A stretch of 53,447 bases of DNA from an uncultured Acetatifactor sp. (GTDB lineage Bacteria; Bacillota; Clostridia; Lachnospirales; Lachnospiraceae). The notes under the pieces were generated by a model that was not told where the DNA came from, searched no databases, and was given only the letters and a program-made list of their open reading frames with translations. Position numbers and translations under genes: made by a program. The stretch is taken from NCBI GenBank assembly GCA_910587755.1, contig CAJUNZ010000006.1, positions 1-53,447 on the forward strand, read 5' to 3'. Below are positions 33,063 through 42,558 of the stretch, in pieces; the first letter of the stretch is position 1; every line of letters starts with the position of its first letter.

Positions 33063-34820
33063 AAGGACCCACTCTGTTTGCTGCTGCTTTGAGAGCAGAT
33101 GAAAGAATTCATCCTCCGGCATGGGCTTGGAGTAATAATAGCCCTGTACATGGTCGCATCCTATGCTCTGCAGCAGTTCTACCTGTTCCTTGGTCTCCGT
33201 GCCTTCTGCCAGAAGTCCCAGTTTCAGCTTGTTTGCCATACTGACCACCTGCTCCAGAACCAGTTTTCCCTTGTTGGAGATCATGAGGTTTTCCATAAAT
33301 TTTTTGTCCAGTTTTATGGCGTCAAAAGGTGTCTCCACAAGAATGTTCAGGGAGGAATAGCCGCTGCCGAAATCATCCATCAGCAGGGTATATCCTTCCT
33401 TTTTTAACTGCAGGGCCTTACTGCTCACCTGTTCGCTGTCCGCAGATTCCGTGATTTCCAGCTCCAGCAGGGATTTGTCGATCTCATTCTGGGCAATGAT
33501 GTCAGAGAGAACCTTGATGCACTCGTTGTCATTCAGATGGACTCTCGACACATTGACCGAGACAGGGCAGGGTTTCACGCCCGCCTTGTTGCAGCGGCTG
33601 ATAAAACGGCAGGCCTTCTCCCAGATATAGTAGTCCACCTTTTTGATATAGCCGTTTTCTTCTATAATAGGGATGAACTGGTCCGGATAGATCATGCCCC
33701 GTTTTGGATGCCGCCAGCGCACCAGGGCCTCCGCCCCGATGATTTCATTTCTTGCAATGCTGTATTTTGGCTGTAAATACATCAAAAACTGTCCTTCGGA
33801 AATGGCGGTCTGAAGGTTTTCTTCGATAAATTTCCGGTTGTACAGAGAATCTTTGTACTGTTCCTTGTAGAACAGAATATTGGTGAGAATATTGCTTTTT
33901 GCTGTTTTTCTGGCCATGGCCGCCCGGTCTTCCATCTGACGCAGCTCCATGCTCCGGTCTGTGACCGAATATACGCCATAGGTCATCTGCAGCTTTACTC
34001 CCTTATAACGGCAGATTCTGGCATCCAGCTGCTGGATGAAGGAAGCCAGGGACTTCTTGGTCTCATACTCGGTGACAATCATAAAGACATCGCTTCTCAA
34101 ATTCATAAAGTACTGGTCGTCCCGGCAGTAATCCCGCAGCTGTCTGGTGATAAAACCGAGAATCTCGTCCCCGAACCGTTCTCCGTACAGGTCGTTGACA
34201 ATCTTGAACTTACGGATGTCAAACTGGATGAAGGCCACATTGCCGGCGGCGGTCATCAGAAGATGAGTTACATTCCGGCGGAATTGTTTCAGTCTTCCCA
34301 GCTCTTTTAAAATAATCTGCATTTCGTCGGTTTCGGAAAAACATTCCAGATCAAGATCCGAGTCCTGGATATCCTGCAGGTACTCCGTGAGCATGTCTTC
34401 CAGGATGTCCACGCTGGCGCTTATGGCGCGGGGACATTTTTGAAGGATCATCTTTTCCTGGCGCACCGCCGCCATGCCTTCCGGCGTGGAGATGTCCTTA
34501 CCCAGAATTTCCTGGCACCTGGTACGGTCCTCCATGGCGTCTTTGAATCGCTGTATGAACTCCTCGGTCTTCCGGTTGCTGTAGATTTCGGTCTCCCTGT
34601 CCTGGGGATCGCAGAAGCCGAAGGCCAGCCCCAACACCAGCATGGAGGCCGTAATGCAGCCGCAGGTGCCGCCCTGGCGCATTCCCCCTGCAAAACAGGT
34701 GCTGATCTTAAACGCGGTCTTCAAATCCATTCCGAAATCACCTGCAAACGCACCGAATAAGGCCTGTGAACAATGGTAGCCTTGATATAACAGTTGAGCG
34801 GCTTTTTCTTTATGTGTCAT
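33042..34820 (-). CDS. C_GCAxxG_C_C redox domain fused to degenerate GGDEF and EAL
   Basis: The 592-residue protein has three parts. Residues about 1-140 match the C_GCAxxG_C_C family: GYHCSQA, then CFAGGMRQGGTCGC, a further Cys70, and late Cys102 and Cys129. Residues about 200-330 form a GGDEF-like domain whose active-site loop reads RSDVF in place of GGDEF, so it should not make c-di-GMP. Residues about 345-590 form an EAL domain with EALVRW, ELEITES, MDDFGSGYSS, KLDKKF, EGTET and QGYYYSKP, which keeps the residues expected for a c-di-GMP phosphodiesterase. The start at 34820 has GGAGGAG. A redox or metal signal may gate c-di-GMP breakdown; that is inference. Confidence 0.88.
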   Translation of the reverse strand: MTHKEKAAQLLYQGYHCSQALFGAFAGDFGMDLKTAFKISTCFAGGMRQGGTCGCITASMLVLGLAFGFCDPQDRETEIYSNRKTEEFIQRFKDAMEDRTRCQEILGKDISTPEGMAAVRQEKMILQKCPRAISASVDILEDMLTEYLQDIQDSDLDLECFSETDEMQIILKELGRLKQFRRNVTHLLMTAAGNVAFIQFDIRKFKIVNDLYGERFGDEILGFITRQLRDYCRDDQYFMNLRSDVFMIVTEYETKKSLASFIQQLDARICRYKGVKLQMTYGVYSVTDRSMELRQMEDRAAMARKTAKSNILTNILFYKEQYKDSLYNRKFIEENLQTAISEGQFLMYLQPKYSIARNEIIGAEALVRWRHPKRGMIYPDQFIPIIEENGYIKKVDYYIWEKACRFISRCNKAGVKPCPVSVNVSRVHLNDNECIKVLSDIIAQNEIDKSLLELEITESADSEQVSSKALQLKKEGYTLLMDDFGSGYSSLNILVETPFDAIKLDKKFMENLMISNKGKLVLEQVVSMANKLKLGLLAEGTETKEQVELLQSIGCDHVQGYYYSKPMPEDEFFHLLSKQQQTEWVLPMKAGV

Positions 34821-34974
34821 CCTGACGCTCCTCCTGCGGCCGGCCTGTATCGGCATTGTCGTCGGTCCGCAATTTAGATATGACTTTGCTGTTTGTCCAG
34901 CATATGTTTAAGAAATTCTAAATTTTATTGTAACATATCATGGGCAGATTGTGAAGTATTACTTAAATAAAAAA

Positions 34975-35010
34975 ACGGCAGGCTATCTCCTGTACGAGGA
35001 GGCCTGCCGT
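34975..35010 (-). terminator. Terminator of the hypothetical minus-strand gene
   Basis: Arms ACGGCAGGC and GCCTGCCGT enclose 18 bases. On the minus strand the stem is followed by a run of T (34969-34975). It lies 50 bases after the stop of the 35060-35434 gene. Confidence 0.75.
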
Positions 35011-35059
35011 ATGGGATGTGTCTCAGCAAGAGCGCCATGTCCTGAACGACGCTCTCAGA

Positions 35060-35434
35060 TTATATTATGTTCTGGATGCCTGTCTTCTCGGCGAAGTAAT
35101 GCTGCTTTGCCATAAGTTCCTGCCGCTTTTCTGCCTGGATGCCGTTGAGCATATCTTCAAAAAGCATGTCCCGCATGGGAGTTCCCTTGGACAGGGTGAA
35201 CAGCTGTGCATTCAGCCACTCGTCCCACAGGTGCGCAAACAGGCTGCGGCTGTCCATAAAGGTATCCACGTTCTCAAAGCCTTTTTCAGGATCATAGTAC
35301 TGCAGCACCACAAATCCGTAGATGCCCGCGTCCAGCGCAATGATATCTTCTTCCGCATACAGTTCCGCAAAAGCATCCGCCACCTGACGGCATTTTGCCT
35401 GCTCTTCCTGGGTTATAAATTTCTTCTCGTTCAT
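35060..35434 (-). CDS. Hypothetical protein
   Basis: The 124-residue protein is acidic, has no membrane segment and no signal peptide. It looks all-alpha with a central DIIALDAGIYGFVVLQYYDP stretch. I do not recognise a family. The start has a GAAGGAGG site, and the transcript ends at a good terminator, so the gene is probably real and single. It lies upstream of the redox-GGDEF-EAL gene on the same strand but is separated from it by the terminator. Confidence 0.7.
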   Translation of the reverse strand: MNEKKFITQEEQAKCRQVADAFAELYAEEDIIALDAGIYGFVVLQYYDPEKGFENVDTFMDSRSLFAHLWDEWLNAQLFTLSKGTPMRDMLFEDMLNGIQAEKRQELMAKQHYFAEKTGIQNII

Positions 35435-35928
35435 GTTATCCTCCTTCTGAAACGAAAGGTGTGCGTCATTTCAGACTTCGGATCCAGTCTTCGTAACGAC
35501 ACACAGGTTAATGGGTTAAATATAGTCTACAGAATATGTAATATAATCCTATGGGAATTATCATACCACATATAAGAAGTAAAGTCTATTCGTTTTCTGA
35601 AATATTTTGCGAGAATTTGTCGAAAAAGGGAATTTTTCCATAAAAAGGTCTGCCTTTTCAGTGTGAGGGGATGGTTTTCTGCAGAGTGTCTGGAGAATCA
35701 GAATGCCGGAAATTTTTACTGTCCGTATCAAAATAGATGTTTTTTGCCTGGCTCCATGCCGATATATTCAAGTATATCATGCCTGAGAAAAAATGTCTAT
35801 GAAATAAGGCAAAACTATATGTACACACGGGTAAGAGGGTACTTGATTTTATCCTTATCTTGTTTTAAAATCATTTTGTATCAAACTAAGAAATATATTT
35901 ACAGATAAACAAGGAGGCGAAAGGCTGT
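35435..35928. other. 494-base intergenic region between divergent genes
   Basis: No gene is visible. A leader hairpin (35459-35504; GTGTGCGT with ACGACACAC, one bulge, and an inner GACT/AGTC pair) lies upstream of the minus-strand hypothetical gene. An imperfect palindrome, GATATATTCAAGTATATC, is at 35761-35778 and could be a regulator site. A moderate promoter for the plus-strand kinase set (TTGATT 35843-35848, 17 bases, TAAAAT 35866-35871) is present. The region is AT-rich. Confidence 0.5.
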
Positions 35929-36291
35929 ATGCAGAAACGTATTTTGGTGGTGGATGACGACGCGATGAATTTAAGGAGGACGAGTTTGATCCTGGAGAAG
36001 CACTATGAGGTTCTGCTGGTGAAGTCAGGGGAGGAAGCTCTGGACAAACTGAAACACGAAAGCATCGACTTAATTCTCCTGGATATTGCAATGCCTGGCA
36101 TGAACGGTATTCAGACGTTTAAGCGTCTGAAGGAAGATGATGTAGAGATTCCTGTGATTTTCCTGACGGCATCAGGGGATGAAGATGATGTAATGACAGC
36201 GATCAGACTGGGGGCGGCTAATTATCTGAAGAAACCCTTTATGCCAAAAGAGCTTCTGGAGCGGGTGGCAAAGGAGTTTGAGAAAAAGTGA
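35929..36291 (+). CDS. CheY-like single-domain response regulator
   Basis: The 120-residue protein is a lone receiver domain with VVDDDAMN at the acidic pocket, the phosphoacceptor Asp in LILLDIAMPG, Thr in FLTAS and Lys in LKKPF. There is no output domain. It overlaps the hybrid kinase gene by four bases (GTGA), so it should be made in step with it and serve as its phospho-target or as a phosphate sink. The start has an AAGGAGG site. Confidence 0.88.
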   Translation: MQKRILVVDDDAMNLRRTSLILEKHYEVLLVKSGEEALDKLKHESIDLILLDIAMPGMNGIQTFKRLKEDDVEIPVIFLTASGDEDDVMTAIRLGAANYLKKPFMPKELLERVAKEFEKK

Positions 36292-38825
36292 GGACAGAGG
36301 CACAGACAAGCATACATTTGTTTATGGCAGGTGTTGTCAGCACATTCAGCGTGATGTTGACTTTGATTACTTTGGCAATGCTTTGGGAACCGTGGACGGT
36401 TGTTTTGACGGTGGTAGGCTGCTTTGTGGTATGGTGGCTTCATATTGGCAGAATTGGCTCAGATCTGTTGTATGAAAATATTTGTGCCGGATTGTTGATG
36501 ATGGAGTTTTTTTTCTTTGGGGTACACAGCACCAGCCTCTATGATATTCCTCTTGTGGCCTGTGTGCTTCTTGTCAGCCTGTCCCTGCTGAGCAGGAAAT
36601 TGCTGTTGTATCTGATCGGCGCTCTGTATGTGGTCATGCTGTTGTACCATTTTCTGCTGCTCCAGACCATTTCAGCCCATATGGGTCTGGAAGGCGCTCT
36701 GCGGATGGTGCTGGGCGCCGCCTCCGTGGCGGGGGTGGTGGCAGTGGGAAGATACCGGATCAACAGACGCCACCGGGAGCAGAGGAAATATTCCAGTATG
36801 CAGGAACAGCTGCAGACGGCGGTGCGCCAGAATGCCGATTTCCTGTCAAATGTATCCCATGAGCTGCGGACTCCTGTGAATATGGTCATCGGGATCAGCG
36901 AGGTGGCTTATGGGAAAGCTGTATCCAAGGAAGTCAGGGATGATTTAGACTCTATAAAACTGGCTGGCAAAAGGCTGTCCAGCCAGATTAACAATATTCT
37001 CAATTATACTGAAATTGTGGAGAACACGCTTTCTGCGGTGAATGAACCCTATGCTATTACTTCTGTGGTCAATGATGTGGTTGCCATGGCGGCCATACAG
37101 GGCAGCAGTCATCAGCTGGAGCTGGTGTTTGACATGGATCCCAGAATTCCTTCGGTTCTGGTGGGAGATGCGGAGAAAATTTCCCATGTAATTAAAACTC
37201 TTCTGGAGAATTCTCTTAAATTTACCGAGGAGGGCGGTATTGACGTCTATGTGGGATACCGCCGTGAGGAATATGGGATCAATCTGATTGTGGACGTCTG
37301 TGATACAGGCATCGGCATGACGTCTTCCCAGCTGGGGCAGATGAAGGATGATTTCTATCAGGCGGATTCCGGAAGCAGGCGTTATGTGGGCGGCCTGGGC
37401 CTGGGAATTCCCATTGCCCGGGGGCTGCTTCACGCCATGGGGGGCTTTGTACACTTTGAAAGCAGGGAACAGCAGGGAATGCAGGCTCACATTGTCATTC
37501 CCCAGAAGGTGGAGAATTACACCCCCAGTATTGTGGTGCCAAATGCCCAGCAGCTGTGCATTGCGTGCTATTTCCGGCCGGAGCGGTACAGCCGCGACGA
37601 AGTGAGAAGATATTATGATAATATGATACTTCATCTTGTGGAAGGGCTTGGCATTGAGGGATACCAGGCGCACAATTTTGAAGGGCTGCAGAAGCTGCAG
37701 AGAGAACATAAACTGACCCATATTTTTATTGCCCAGCTGGAATACATGAAAAATTCTCCTTATTATGAAGAACTGGCGCTGACGCATCAGGTGGCGGTGA
37801 TAGCGGAGAAAGACTTTGTGCTGGATGAGGACAGCAGGCTGCTGGTGCTGAGAAAGCCGTTTTTTGCTTTGACCATCGTAAATCTGCTCAGCGGGCAGGA
37901 GCGGGACACTAACTTTGAAGAGATTCATAATTTGGGACGCAGGCCATTTACCTGCAACGGCGTGCACGCGCTGGCGGTGGACGATGAGGAGATGAACCTT
38001 ATGGTGGCCAAGGGGGTGCTGGGAAACTACGGCATGCAGGTGGACACCTGCCTCAGCGGCAAGGAGGCCGTGGAGCGCTGTATGGAGAAATCTTATGACA
38101 TCATCTTTCTGGACCATATGATGCCTGGATTTGACGGTGTGGAGACCCTCAAGCGCATTCGGGAGATCAATGACGGGGCCTATAAGACGCTGCCGGTGGT
38201 GGCTCTGACAGCAAACACCATCAGCGGCGCCAGGGAAATGTTTCGGAATGAGGGATTTTCGGAATTCGTACCAAAACCCATTGAGCGTTCTGTTCTGGAG
38301 AGGGTTCTGCGCAGGGTGCTGCCGGAGCACTGTATCCAGTATGAATCAGAACAGGAGATATGCATAAAGATGCCGGAGGGTGTGGAGCCGGAGATTGATT
38401 CTGTGGAGATTTACCGGGAGATGCCGGAGGAGTCCTCTGCGGAAGGAAGTGCAGTGGAAGAGGAAGGAACTGGACTGCCTTATGGTTCTCTTGTGCGGGC
38501 AGGTATCAATGTGGGGATGGGCCTGGATTACTGCGGCGGAGAGGAAAGCTTTTATCTGGAAATGCTGCAAATGTTCCAGGAACAGGAAGAGGAGAAGCGC
38601 GCAGAGATCATATCCCTGTACGAGGAGGGCAATTGGAAGGACTATGCCATTAAGGTCCATGCGCTGAAGAGCACTTCGCTGACTATCGGCGCGGAAGCCC
38701 TGTCAGAGCAGGCCAAGGCACTGGAACAGGCGGGCAAGAACGAGGATGAGGGCTTTATCCGCAGCAACCATTCCCGGCTGCTGCAAATGTATCAGGAAGT
38801 CTGCAGAAGTATTGCCAATCTTTAA
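36288..38825 (+). CDS. Hybrid sensor histidine kinase with receiver and HPt domains
   Basis: The 845-residue protein has about six N-terminal membrane helices (15-155) and a helical linker. A HisKA domain follows with His191 in NVSHELRTP, then an HATPase with LLENSLKFT, DTGIGM and GLGLGIPI. Residues about 415-535 have the look of a receiver but no Asp pocket, so they form a pseudo-receiver. A true receiver (about 560-685) has FLDHMMPGFDG, and a C-terminal HPt carries His in VHALKSTS. This is a complete phosphorelay in one chain. The GTG start overlaps the CheY gene stop; an ATG at 36324 would cut the N-terminus by 12 residues. Confidence 0.88.
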   Translation: MRTEAQTSIHLFMAGVVSTFSVMLTLITLAMLWEPWTVVLTVVGCFVVWWLHIGRIGSDLLYENICAGLLMMEFFFFGVHSTSLYDIPLVACVLLVSLSLLSRKLLLYLIGALYVVMLLYHFLLLQTISAHMGLEGALRMVLGAASVAGVVAVGRYRINRRHREQRKYSSMQEQLQTAVRQNADFLSNVSHELRTPVNMVIGISEVAYGKAVSKEVRDDLDSIKLAGKRLSSQINNILNYTEIVENTLSAVNEPYAITSVVNDVVAMAAIQGSSHQLELVFDMDPRIPSVLVGDAEKISHVIKTLLENSLKFTEEGGIDVYVGYRREEYGINLIVDVCDTGIGMTSSQLGQMKDDFYQADSGSRRYVGGLGLGIPIARGLLHAMGGFVHFESREQQGMQAHIVIPQKVENYTPSIVVPNAQQLCIACYFRPERYSRDEVRRYYDNMILHLVEGLGIEGYQAHNFEGLQKLQREHKLTHIFIAQLEYMKNSPYYEELALTHQVAVIAEKDFVLDEDSRLLVLRKPFFALTIVNLLSGQERDTNFEEIHNLGRRPFTCNGVHALAVDDEEMNLMVAKGVLGNYGMQVDTCLSGKEAVERCMEKSYDIIFLDHMMPGFDGVETLKRIREINDGAYKTLPVVALTANTISGAREMFRNEGFSEFVPKPIERSVLERVLRRVLPEHCIQYESEQEICIKMPEGVEPEIDSVEIYREMPEESSAEGSAVEEEGTGLPYGSLVRAGINVGMGLDYCGGEESFYLEMLQMFQEQEEEKRAEIISLYEEGNWKDYAIKVHALKSTSLTIGAEALSEQAKALEQAGKNEDEGFIRSNHSRLLQMYQEVCRSIANL

Positions 38826-38863
38826 AGGATATGTGTCCCACAGAGGGGCAGTGAGGAGTTAGC

Positions 38864-41554
38864 GTGTTTAAGAAATGGTTTGACAATATCTTTGACCACA
38901 GGATCAGCCTGAGAGAGCGCATGTTCCGTCTGGTCACAAGCATCAGCATGATCGCCCTGCTCTTTATGCTGGTTATGTGCAGGTACACGGCAAACCTGTT
39001 TTTGCTGGCGGGAAGCCTGTTGTTTATGTATCTGGCCATGAGGATCAGTATTAAGAAAGAAAATATCAATGGGGGGGCCACGGCCACAGTGGTGCTTCTG
39101 CTCTGTCTGTTTCCCATTGTGTTTTTTACTGGGGGCGGGATTTACGGCGGGGTGCCGGAGTGGTTTGTGCTCTGTTTTATTTACATTATCATTACCCTGG
39201 AGGGAAAGCGGAAAGGCGTGTTTTTCCTGCTCTGTACGGCGGAGACAGTGGCATGTTATTACATAGCATATAATCATCCGGAGTATGTGATGCAGAATAC
39301 CAAAGCAGAGGCGTATTTTGATTCCATCCGCTCTGTGGTTCTGGTGGGAGGGCTCACCAGCCTTCTGCTTCTGTTCCTGACCCATCTGTACGAAAAGGAG
39401 AACAAGCTTACGGTTCAGCAGAAGAAGGAGATAGAGGAGCTGAACCAGGCGGAGAACCACTTTTTCTCCAGCATGAGCCATGAGATCCGCACCCCTATCA
39501 ACACCATTATCGGTCTGAATGAGATGATACTGCGGGGGGATATTTCTGATGACATTGCGGAGAATGCACGGAATATCCGGGGAGCCAGTAAAATGCTGCT
39601 GACGCTGATCAATGACATTCTGGATCTGTCCAAGATTAAATCCGGCAAGATGGAGATTGTGAACGTGTCCTATGAGACAGGGGAGCTTTTTTCGGAAATC
39701 GTCAACATGATATGGATCAAGGCGAAGGAAAAGGGGCTGGAATTCAAGCTGCACGTGGATCCATCCATACCCAGCATGCTCTGCGGCGATGAGGTGCGGA
39801 TCAAGCAGGTGCTGATCAATCTGCTGAACAATGCGGTGAAATATACAAAGGAGGGGACTGTCACCCTCTCTGTCCGCTGTGAGCGGGTGGGGCTGAACCG
39901 GGTGCGGGTCTGGTATTCTGTGGAGGACACCGGCCAGGGAGTGAAAAAGGAAAATATTCCCTACATCTTTGATGCTTTTAAGCGGGTGGATGAGAAGAAA
40001 AACCGTCACATTGAGGGAACGGGTCTGGGCCTGAGTATTGTCCGTCAGCTGGTGGAGCTGATGGGGGGAGAGATCAGTGTAAACAGTGTCTACATGAACG
40101 GCTCCACATTCCTTGTGACCCTGGAGCAGGACATTATAAGCGAGAAGGAGCTGGGAATGTTCACGCTGAGTTCCCGCATGAAGGTCCGGGAGGGGGAGCA
40201 GTACAAGCACAGTTTTGAGGCGCCGGATGCACATGTGCTGGTGGTGGATGACAATGAGATGAATCTGCTGGTGGTGTGCAAGCTGCTTTCGGATACGAAG
40301 ATTCAGATTGATACCGCCTCCAGCGGCGCGGAATGTCTGAGACTGACGCAGTTTAAGCACTATGACTGTATTTTGATGGATCATCTGATGCCGGAGATGG
40401 ACGGGATAGAGTGTCTTCATGCGCTTCGTGTACAGCCAGGGGGACTGTGCCAGGACACTCCTGTGATAGCTTTGACGGCCAATGCAGGAAGTGACAATCA
40501 GATGCTCTATCGGAAAGAGGGATTCAACGGCTACCTGGCAAAGCCCATCAGCGGGGTTCTGCTGGAGGCTGCGGTTCTGAGCATTCTGCCCAAAGAGCTG
40601 GTGAAGCTCAGCGAGGAAGCCAGCCAGTCGGAGATCGGCAAAGAAGTGCTGATCTTTGAACAGGCCAAGAGGATGTCTCTGATGGTCACTACGGACAGTG
40701 TGTGCGATCTGCCGGAAGCTCTCAAGAAGGAGTTTGGCATCTGTATATGCCCTTACTATGTCCGCACGGAACAGGGACGTTTTCTGGACGATTCGGAGCT
40801 GATGGTGGATGAGCTGCTGTCCCATATGGCTGAGGGGAAGGACGGTATGTCCCAGCCTCCTGATGTGGAGGACTATGAAAGGTTTTTTGCACAGCGGTTG
40901 AATGAAGCGCAGAATGTGGTGCATATTACCATGGCAAAACATGTGAGCGCAGGCTACCGCAATGCGGTGGAGGCGGCCAAATCTTTTGAAAATGTCACGG
41001 TGATTGACTCGGGGCATCTCTCCAGCAGTATGGGGCTTTCGGTGCTGTACGCCGCCCATTTGGCCCAGAACCATGCCTCAAAGGATCAGATTGTGGAGGT
41101 GGTTAATAGGCTCAGGCGCTATATCTCCTCCGCTTTTATCATTGACAGTACCCATATGATGTGCCGTTCGGGGCAGATTTCCAGGAAGATTCAGGTGCTG
41201 TGCGACGCTCTGCTCCTGCATCCTGTGATTGTGCTGCGGAAGAGCCGGATGGCGGTGGGCAGCATGGAGATGGGAAGTTTCAACCATGTGATTAAGAGCT
41301 ATGTGCGGAAGGTACTTTTAAATACAACGAATATCGACAGGCGTATCCTGTTTATCACTTACGCCGGAATGGACGAGAAAAGTCTTGCCTATATCCAGGA
41401 ACTGGTGCGGCAGTACTGTCCTTTTGAGAGAGTGTACCTGCAGAAGGCCTCCTCCGCCATTGCCAGCAACTGCGGTCCGGGGTCCTTCGGCCTGCTGTTT
41501 ATGAAGAAGAATGATTTGTCCATCACTTTTTCCGAGGCTTCCAGGGGAGCCTGA
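38864..41554 (+). CDS. Hybrid histidine kinase fused to a DegV (EDD) domain
   Basis: The 896-residue protein has about five membrane helices (22-175), HisKA with His206 in SMSHEIRTPIN, an HATPase (LLNNAVKYT, DTGQGV, GTGLGLSIV) and a receiver with VVDDNEMN and LMDHLMPEMDG. The C-terminal 290 residues match the DegV family: VTTDSVCDLPEAL at its start, then PPDVEDYERFF, a Ser/Thr-poor HVSAGYRNAVEAA loop and VIDSGHLSSSMG. DegV proteins bind fatty acids and act as FakB in fatty-acid kinase. A kinase with such a C-terminus may sense or hand over a lipid. GTG 38864 is preceded by GAGGAG. It probably belongs with the two genes upstream. Confidence 0.88.
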   Translation: MFKKWFDNIFDHRISLRERMFRLVTSISMIALLFMLVMCRYTANLFLLAGSLLFMYLAMRISIKKENINGGATATVVLLLCLFPIVFFTGGGIYGGVPEWFVLCFIYIIITLEGKRKGVFFLLCTAETVACYYIAYNHPEYVMQNTKAEAYFDSIRSVVLVGGLTSLLLLFLTHLYEKENKLTVQQKKEIEELNQAENHFFSSMSHEIRTPINTIIGLNEMILRGDISDDIAENARNIRGASKMLLTLINDILDLSKIKSGKMEIVNVSYETGELFSEIVNMIWIKAKEKGLEFKLHVDPSIPSMLCGDEVRIKQVLINLLNNAVKYTKEGTVTLSVRCERVGLNRVRVWYSVEDTGQGVKKENIPYIFDAFKRVDEKKNRHIEGTGLGLSIVRQLVELMGGEISVNSVYMNGSTFLVTLEQDIISEKELGMFTLSSRMKVREGEQYKHSFEAPDAHVLVVDDNEMNLLVVCKLLSDTKIQIDTASSGAECLRLTQFKHYDCILMDHLMPEMDGIECLHALRVQPGGLCQDTPVIALTANAGSDNQMLYRKEGFNGYLAKPISGVLLEAAVLSILPKELVKLSEEASQSEIGKEVLIFEQAKRMSLMVTTDSVCDLPEALKKEFGICICPYYVRTEQGRFLDDSELMVDELLSHMAEGKDGMSQPPDVEDYERFFAQRLNEAQNVVHITMAKHVSAGYRNAVEAAKSFENVTVIDSGHLSSSMGLSVLYAAHLAQNHASKDQIVEVVNRLRRYISSAFIIDSTHMMCRSGQISRKIQVLCDALLLHPVIVLRKSRMAVGSMEMGSFNHVIKSYVRKVLLNTTNIDRRILFITYAGMDEKSLAYIQELVRQYCPFERVYLQKASSAIASNCGPGSFGLLFMKKNDLSITFSEASRGA

Positions 41555-41573
41555 TGTTTGTGCAAGTTTGTGT

Positions 41574-41622
41574 AAAAAGGGGCAGGGACCTTATTTGTAA
41601 AATAAGGTCCCTGCCCCTTTTT
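41574..41622. terminator. Perfect 23-bp bidirectional terminator
   Basis: The 23-base arms at 41574-41596 and 41600-41622 pair without mismatch around a 3-base loop. They start with five A and end with five T, so the element works on both strands. It separates the DegV-kinase gene from the minus-strand APH-like gene and marks the left edge of the AT-rich island. Confidence 0.9.
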
Positions 41623-41643
41623 AAGCTTCCGGTCTATTTTGGT

Positions 41644-42558
41644 CTACAAAACATCTCTTAACTTTATTGCCAGCTGTTCCACGGCCTCCTGATTGACTTC
41701 TACGTGAGAATTATAATAATGGTTCACCTCTGTGTATAACTCATAGAAGCATCTTTTCTGCTTAAAATTAGGGCTCAGAGGGAATTTTTGAGCGTATTTT
41801 TTTAATAGCCCATATGATTTTCCATTGGCGTTATCCAGCTGATACAGGTCATATTCATTATCCGCCCAGCAGCAATCAAAGGGATCAATTACCGCTGCGG
41901 CATGAGTTTTATCCTCGTTTAACATGATATTCCAGGTATTATAATCTCCGTGAATGAGCCTTGCCTTTGTAACAGGCAGGTAGAATATCTGATCAAAACA
42001 CTTTATGGACTGCTCAAAAATGGACAGCACATTGCTGGAAAGCTGTTTCATCGTATGAAGTTCTCCGGCTTTCTCCACAATTTTACAGGCGATGGGATAA
42101 TAATATTCTTGCCAGCTTTGACAATAGCGTGTGGCATTTAAAGGACCAAATCCTGCTGGATTTACCGTATTATGGATGGCAATCAGATTGTCTACTATTT
42201 CGTCGCCTATAGTGGCTTTCGCCTGTTCTGAAATTCCTGTAAGGTCAAAATCTCCTGCATTGACGCCTTTTAAATATTCCATGAATACGACATCATAAGC
42301 TAAACCAGAATTGACCTTCTCCTGCACATTATATATTTCAGGCATTTTCAGTGAGCTGTGTTTAGAAAGCAACCGTATCTGTTCCGCTTCCCCTGGGGCA
42401 TAGTTGGGGAATAGATACAACTTTGCAATCATGGTGGATGGAGCACATGGAAGGGTAACGGAAAAAGCTCTGCCATAAAATCCCCCTCCCAATGCCATTA
42501 TTTTTTCAGGCTGAACATGAAAATAATTTGTAACGGCCTGGATTATTGTATTTTCCAT
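41644..42558 (-). CDS. Aminoglycoside phosphotransferase (APH)-family kinase
   Basis: The 304-residue protein shows the APH/choline-kinase fold. The catalytic loop is LIHGDYNTWNIML, and the metal-binding Asp is in AAVIDPFDCCWAD. The N-terminal lobe has the GGGFYGRAFSV loop and a Lys in TMIAKLYLF. The substrate may be an aminoglycoside or another small molecule; family sequences alone do not tell. The base composition is more AT-rich than the core genes, as in the rest of the island. The start has a GGAAGG site. Confidence 0.8.
   Translation of the reverse strand: MENTIIQAVTNYFHVQPEKIMALGGGFYGRAFSVTLPCAPSTMIAKLYLFPNYAPGEAEQIRLLSKHSSLKMPEIYNVQEKVNSGLAYDVVFMEYLKGVNAGDFDLTGISEQAKATIGDEIVDNLIAIHNTVNPAGFGPLNATRYCQSWQEYYYPIACKIVEKAGELHTMKQLSSNVLSIFEQSIKCFDQIFYLPVTKARLIHGDYNTWNIMLNEDKTHAAAVIDPFDCCWADNEYDLYQLDNANGKSYGLLKKYAQKFPLSPNFKQKRCFYELYTEVNHYYNSHVEVNQEAVEQLAIKLRDVL

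Noticed and set aside
33600..34250. Active diguanylate cyclase
   Set aside because: The active-site loop reads RSDVF in place of GGDEF, so c-di-GMP synthesis is unlikely; the domain may be regulatory.
35018..35575. Plus-strand frame of 185 codons opposite the 124-residue hypothetical gene
   Set aside because: It lacks a ribosome-binding site, and the minus-strand gene has one plus a terminator.
38822..41074. 750-codon minus-strand frame across the DegV-kinase gene
   Set aside because: It has no recognisable domain and lies opposite a gene with clear HisKA, HATPase and receiver motifs.
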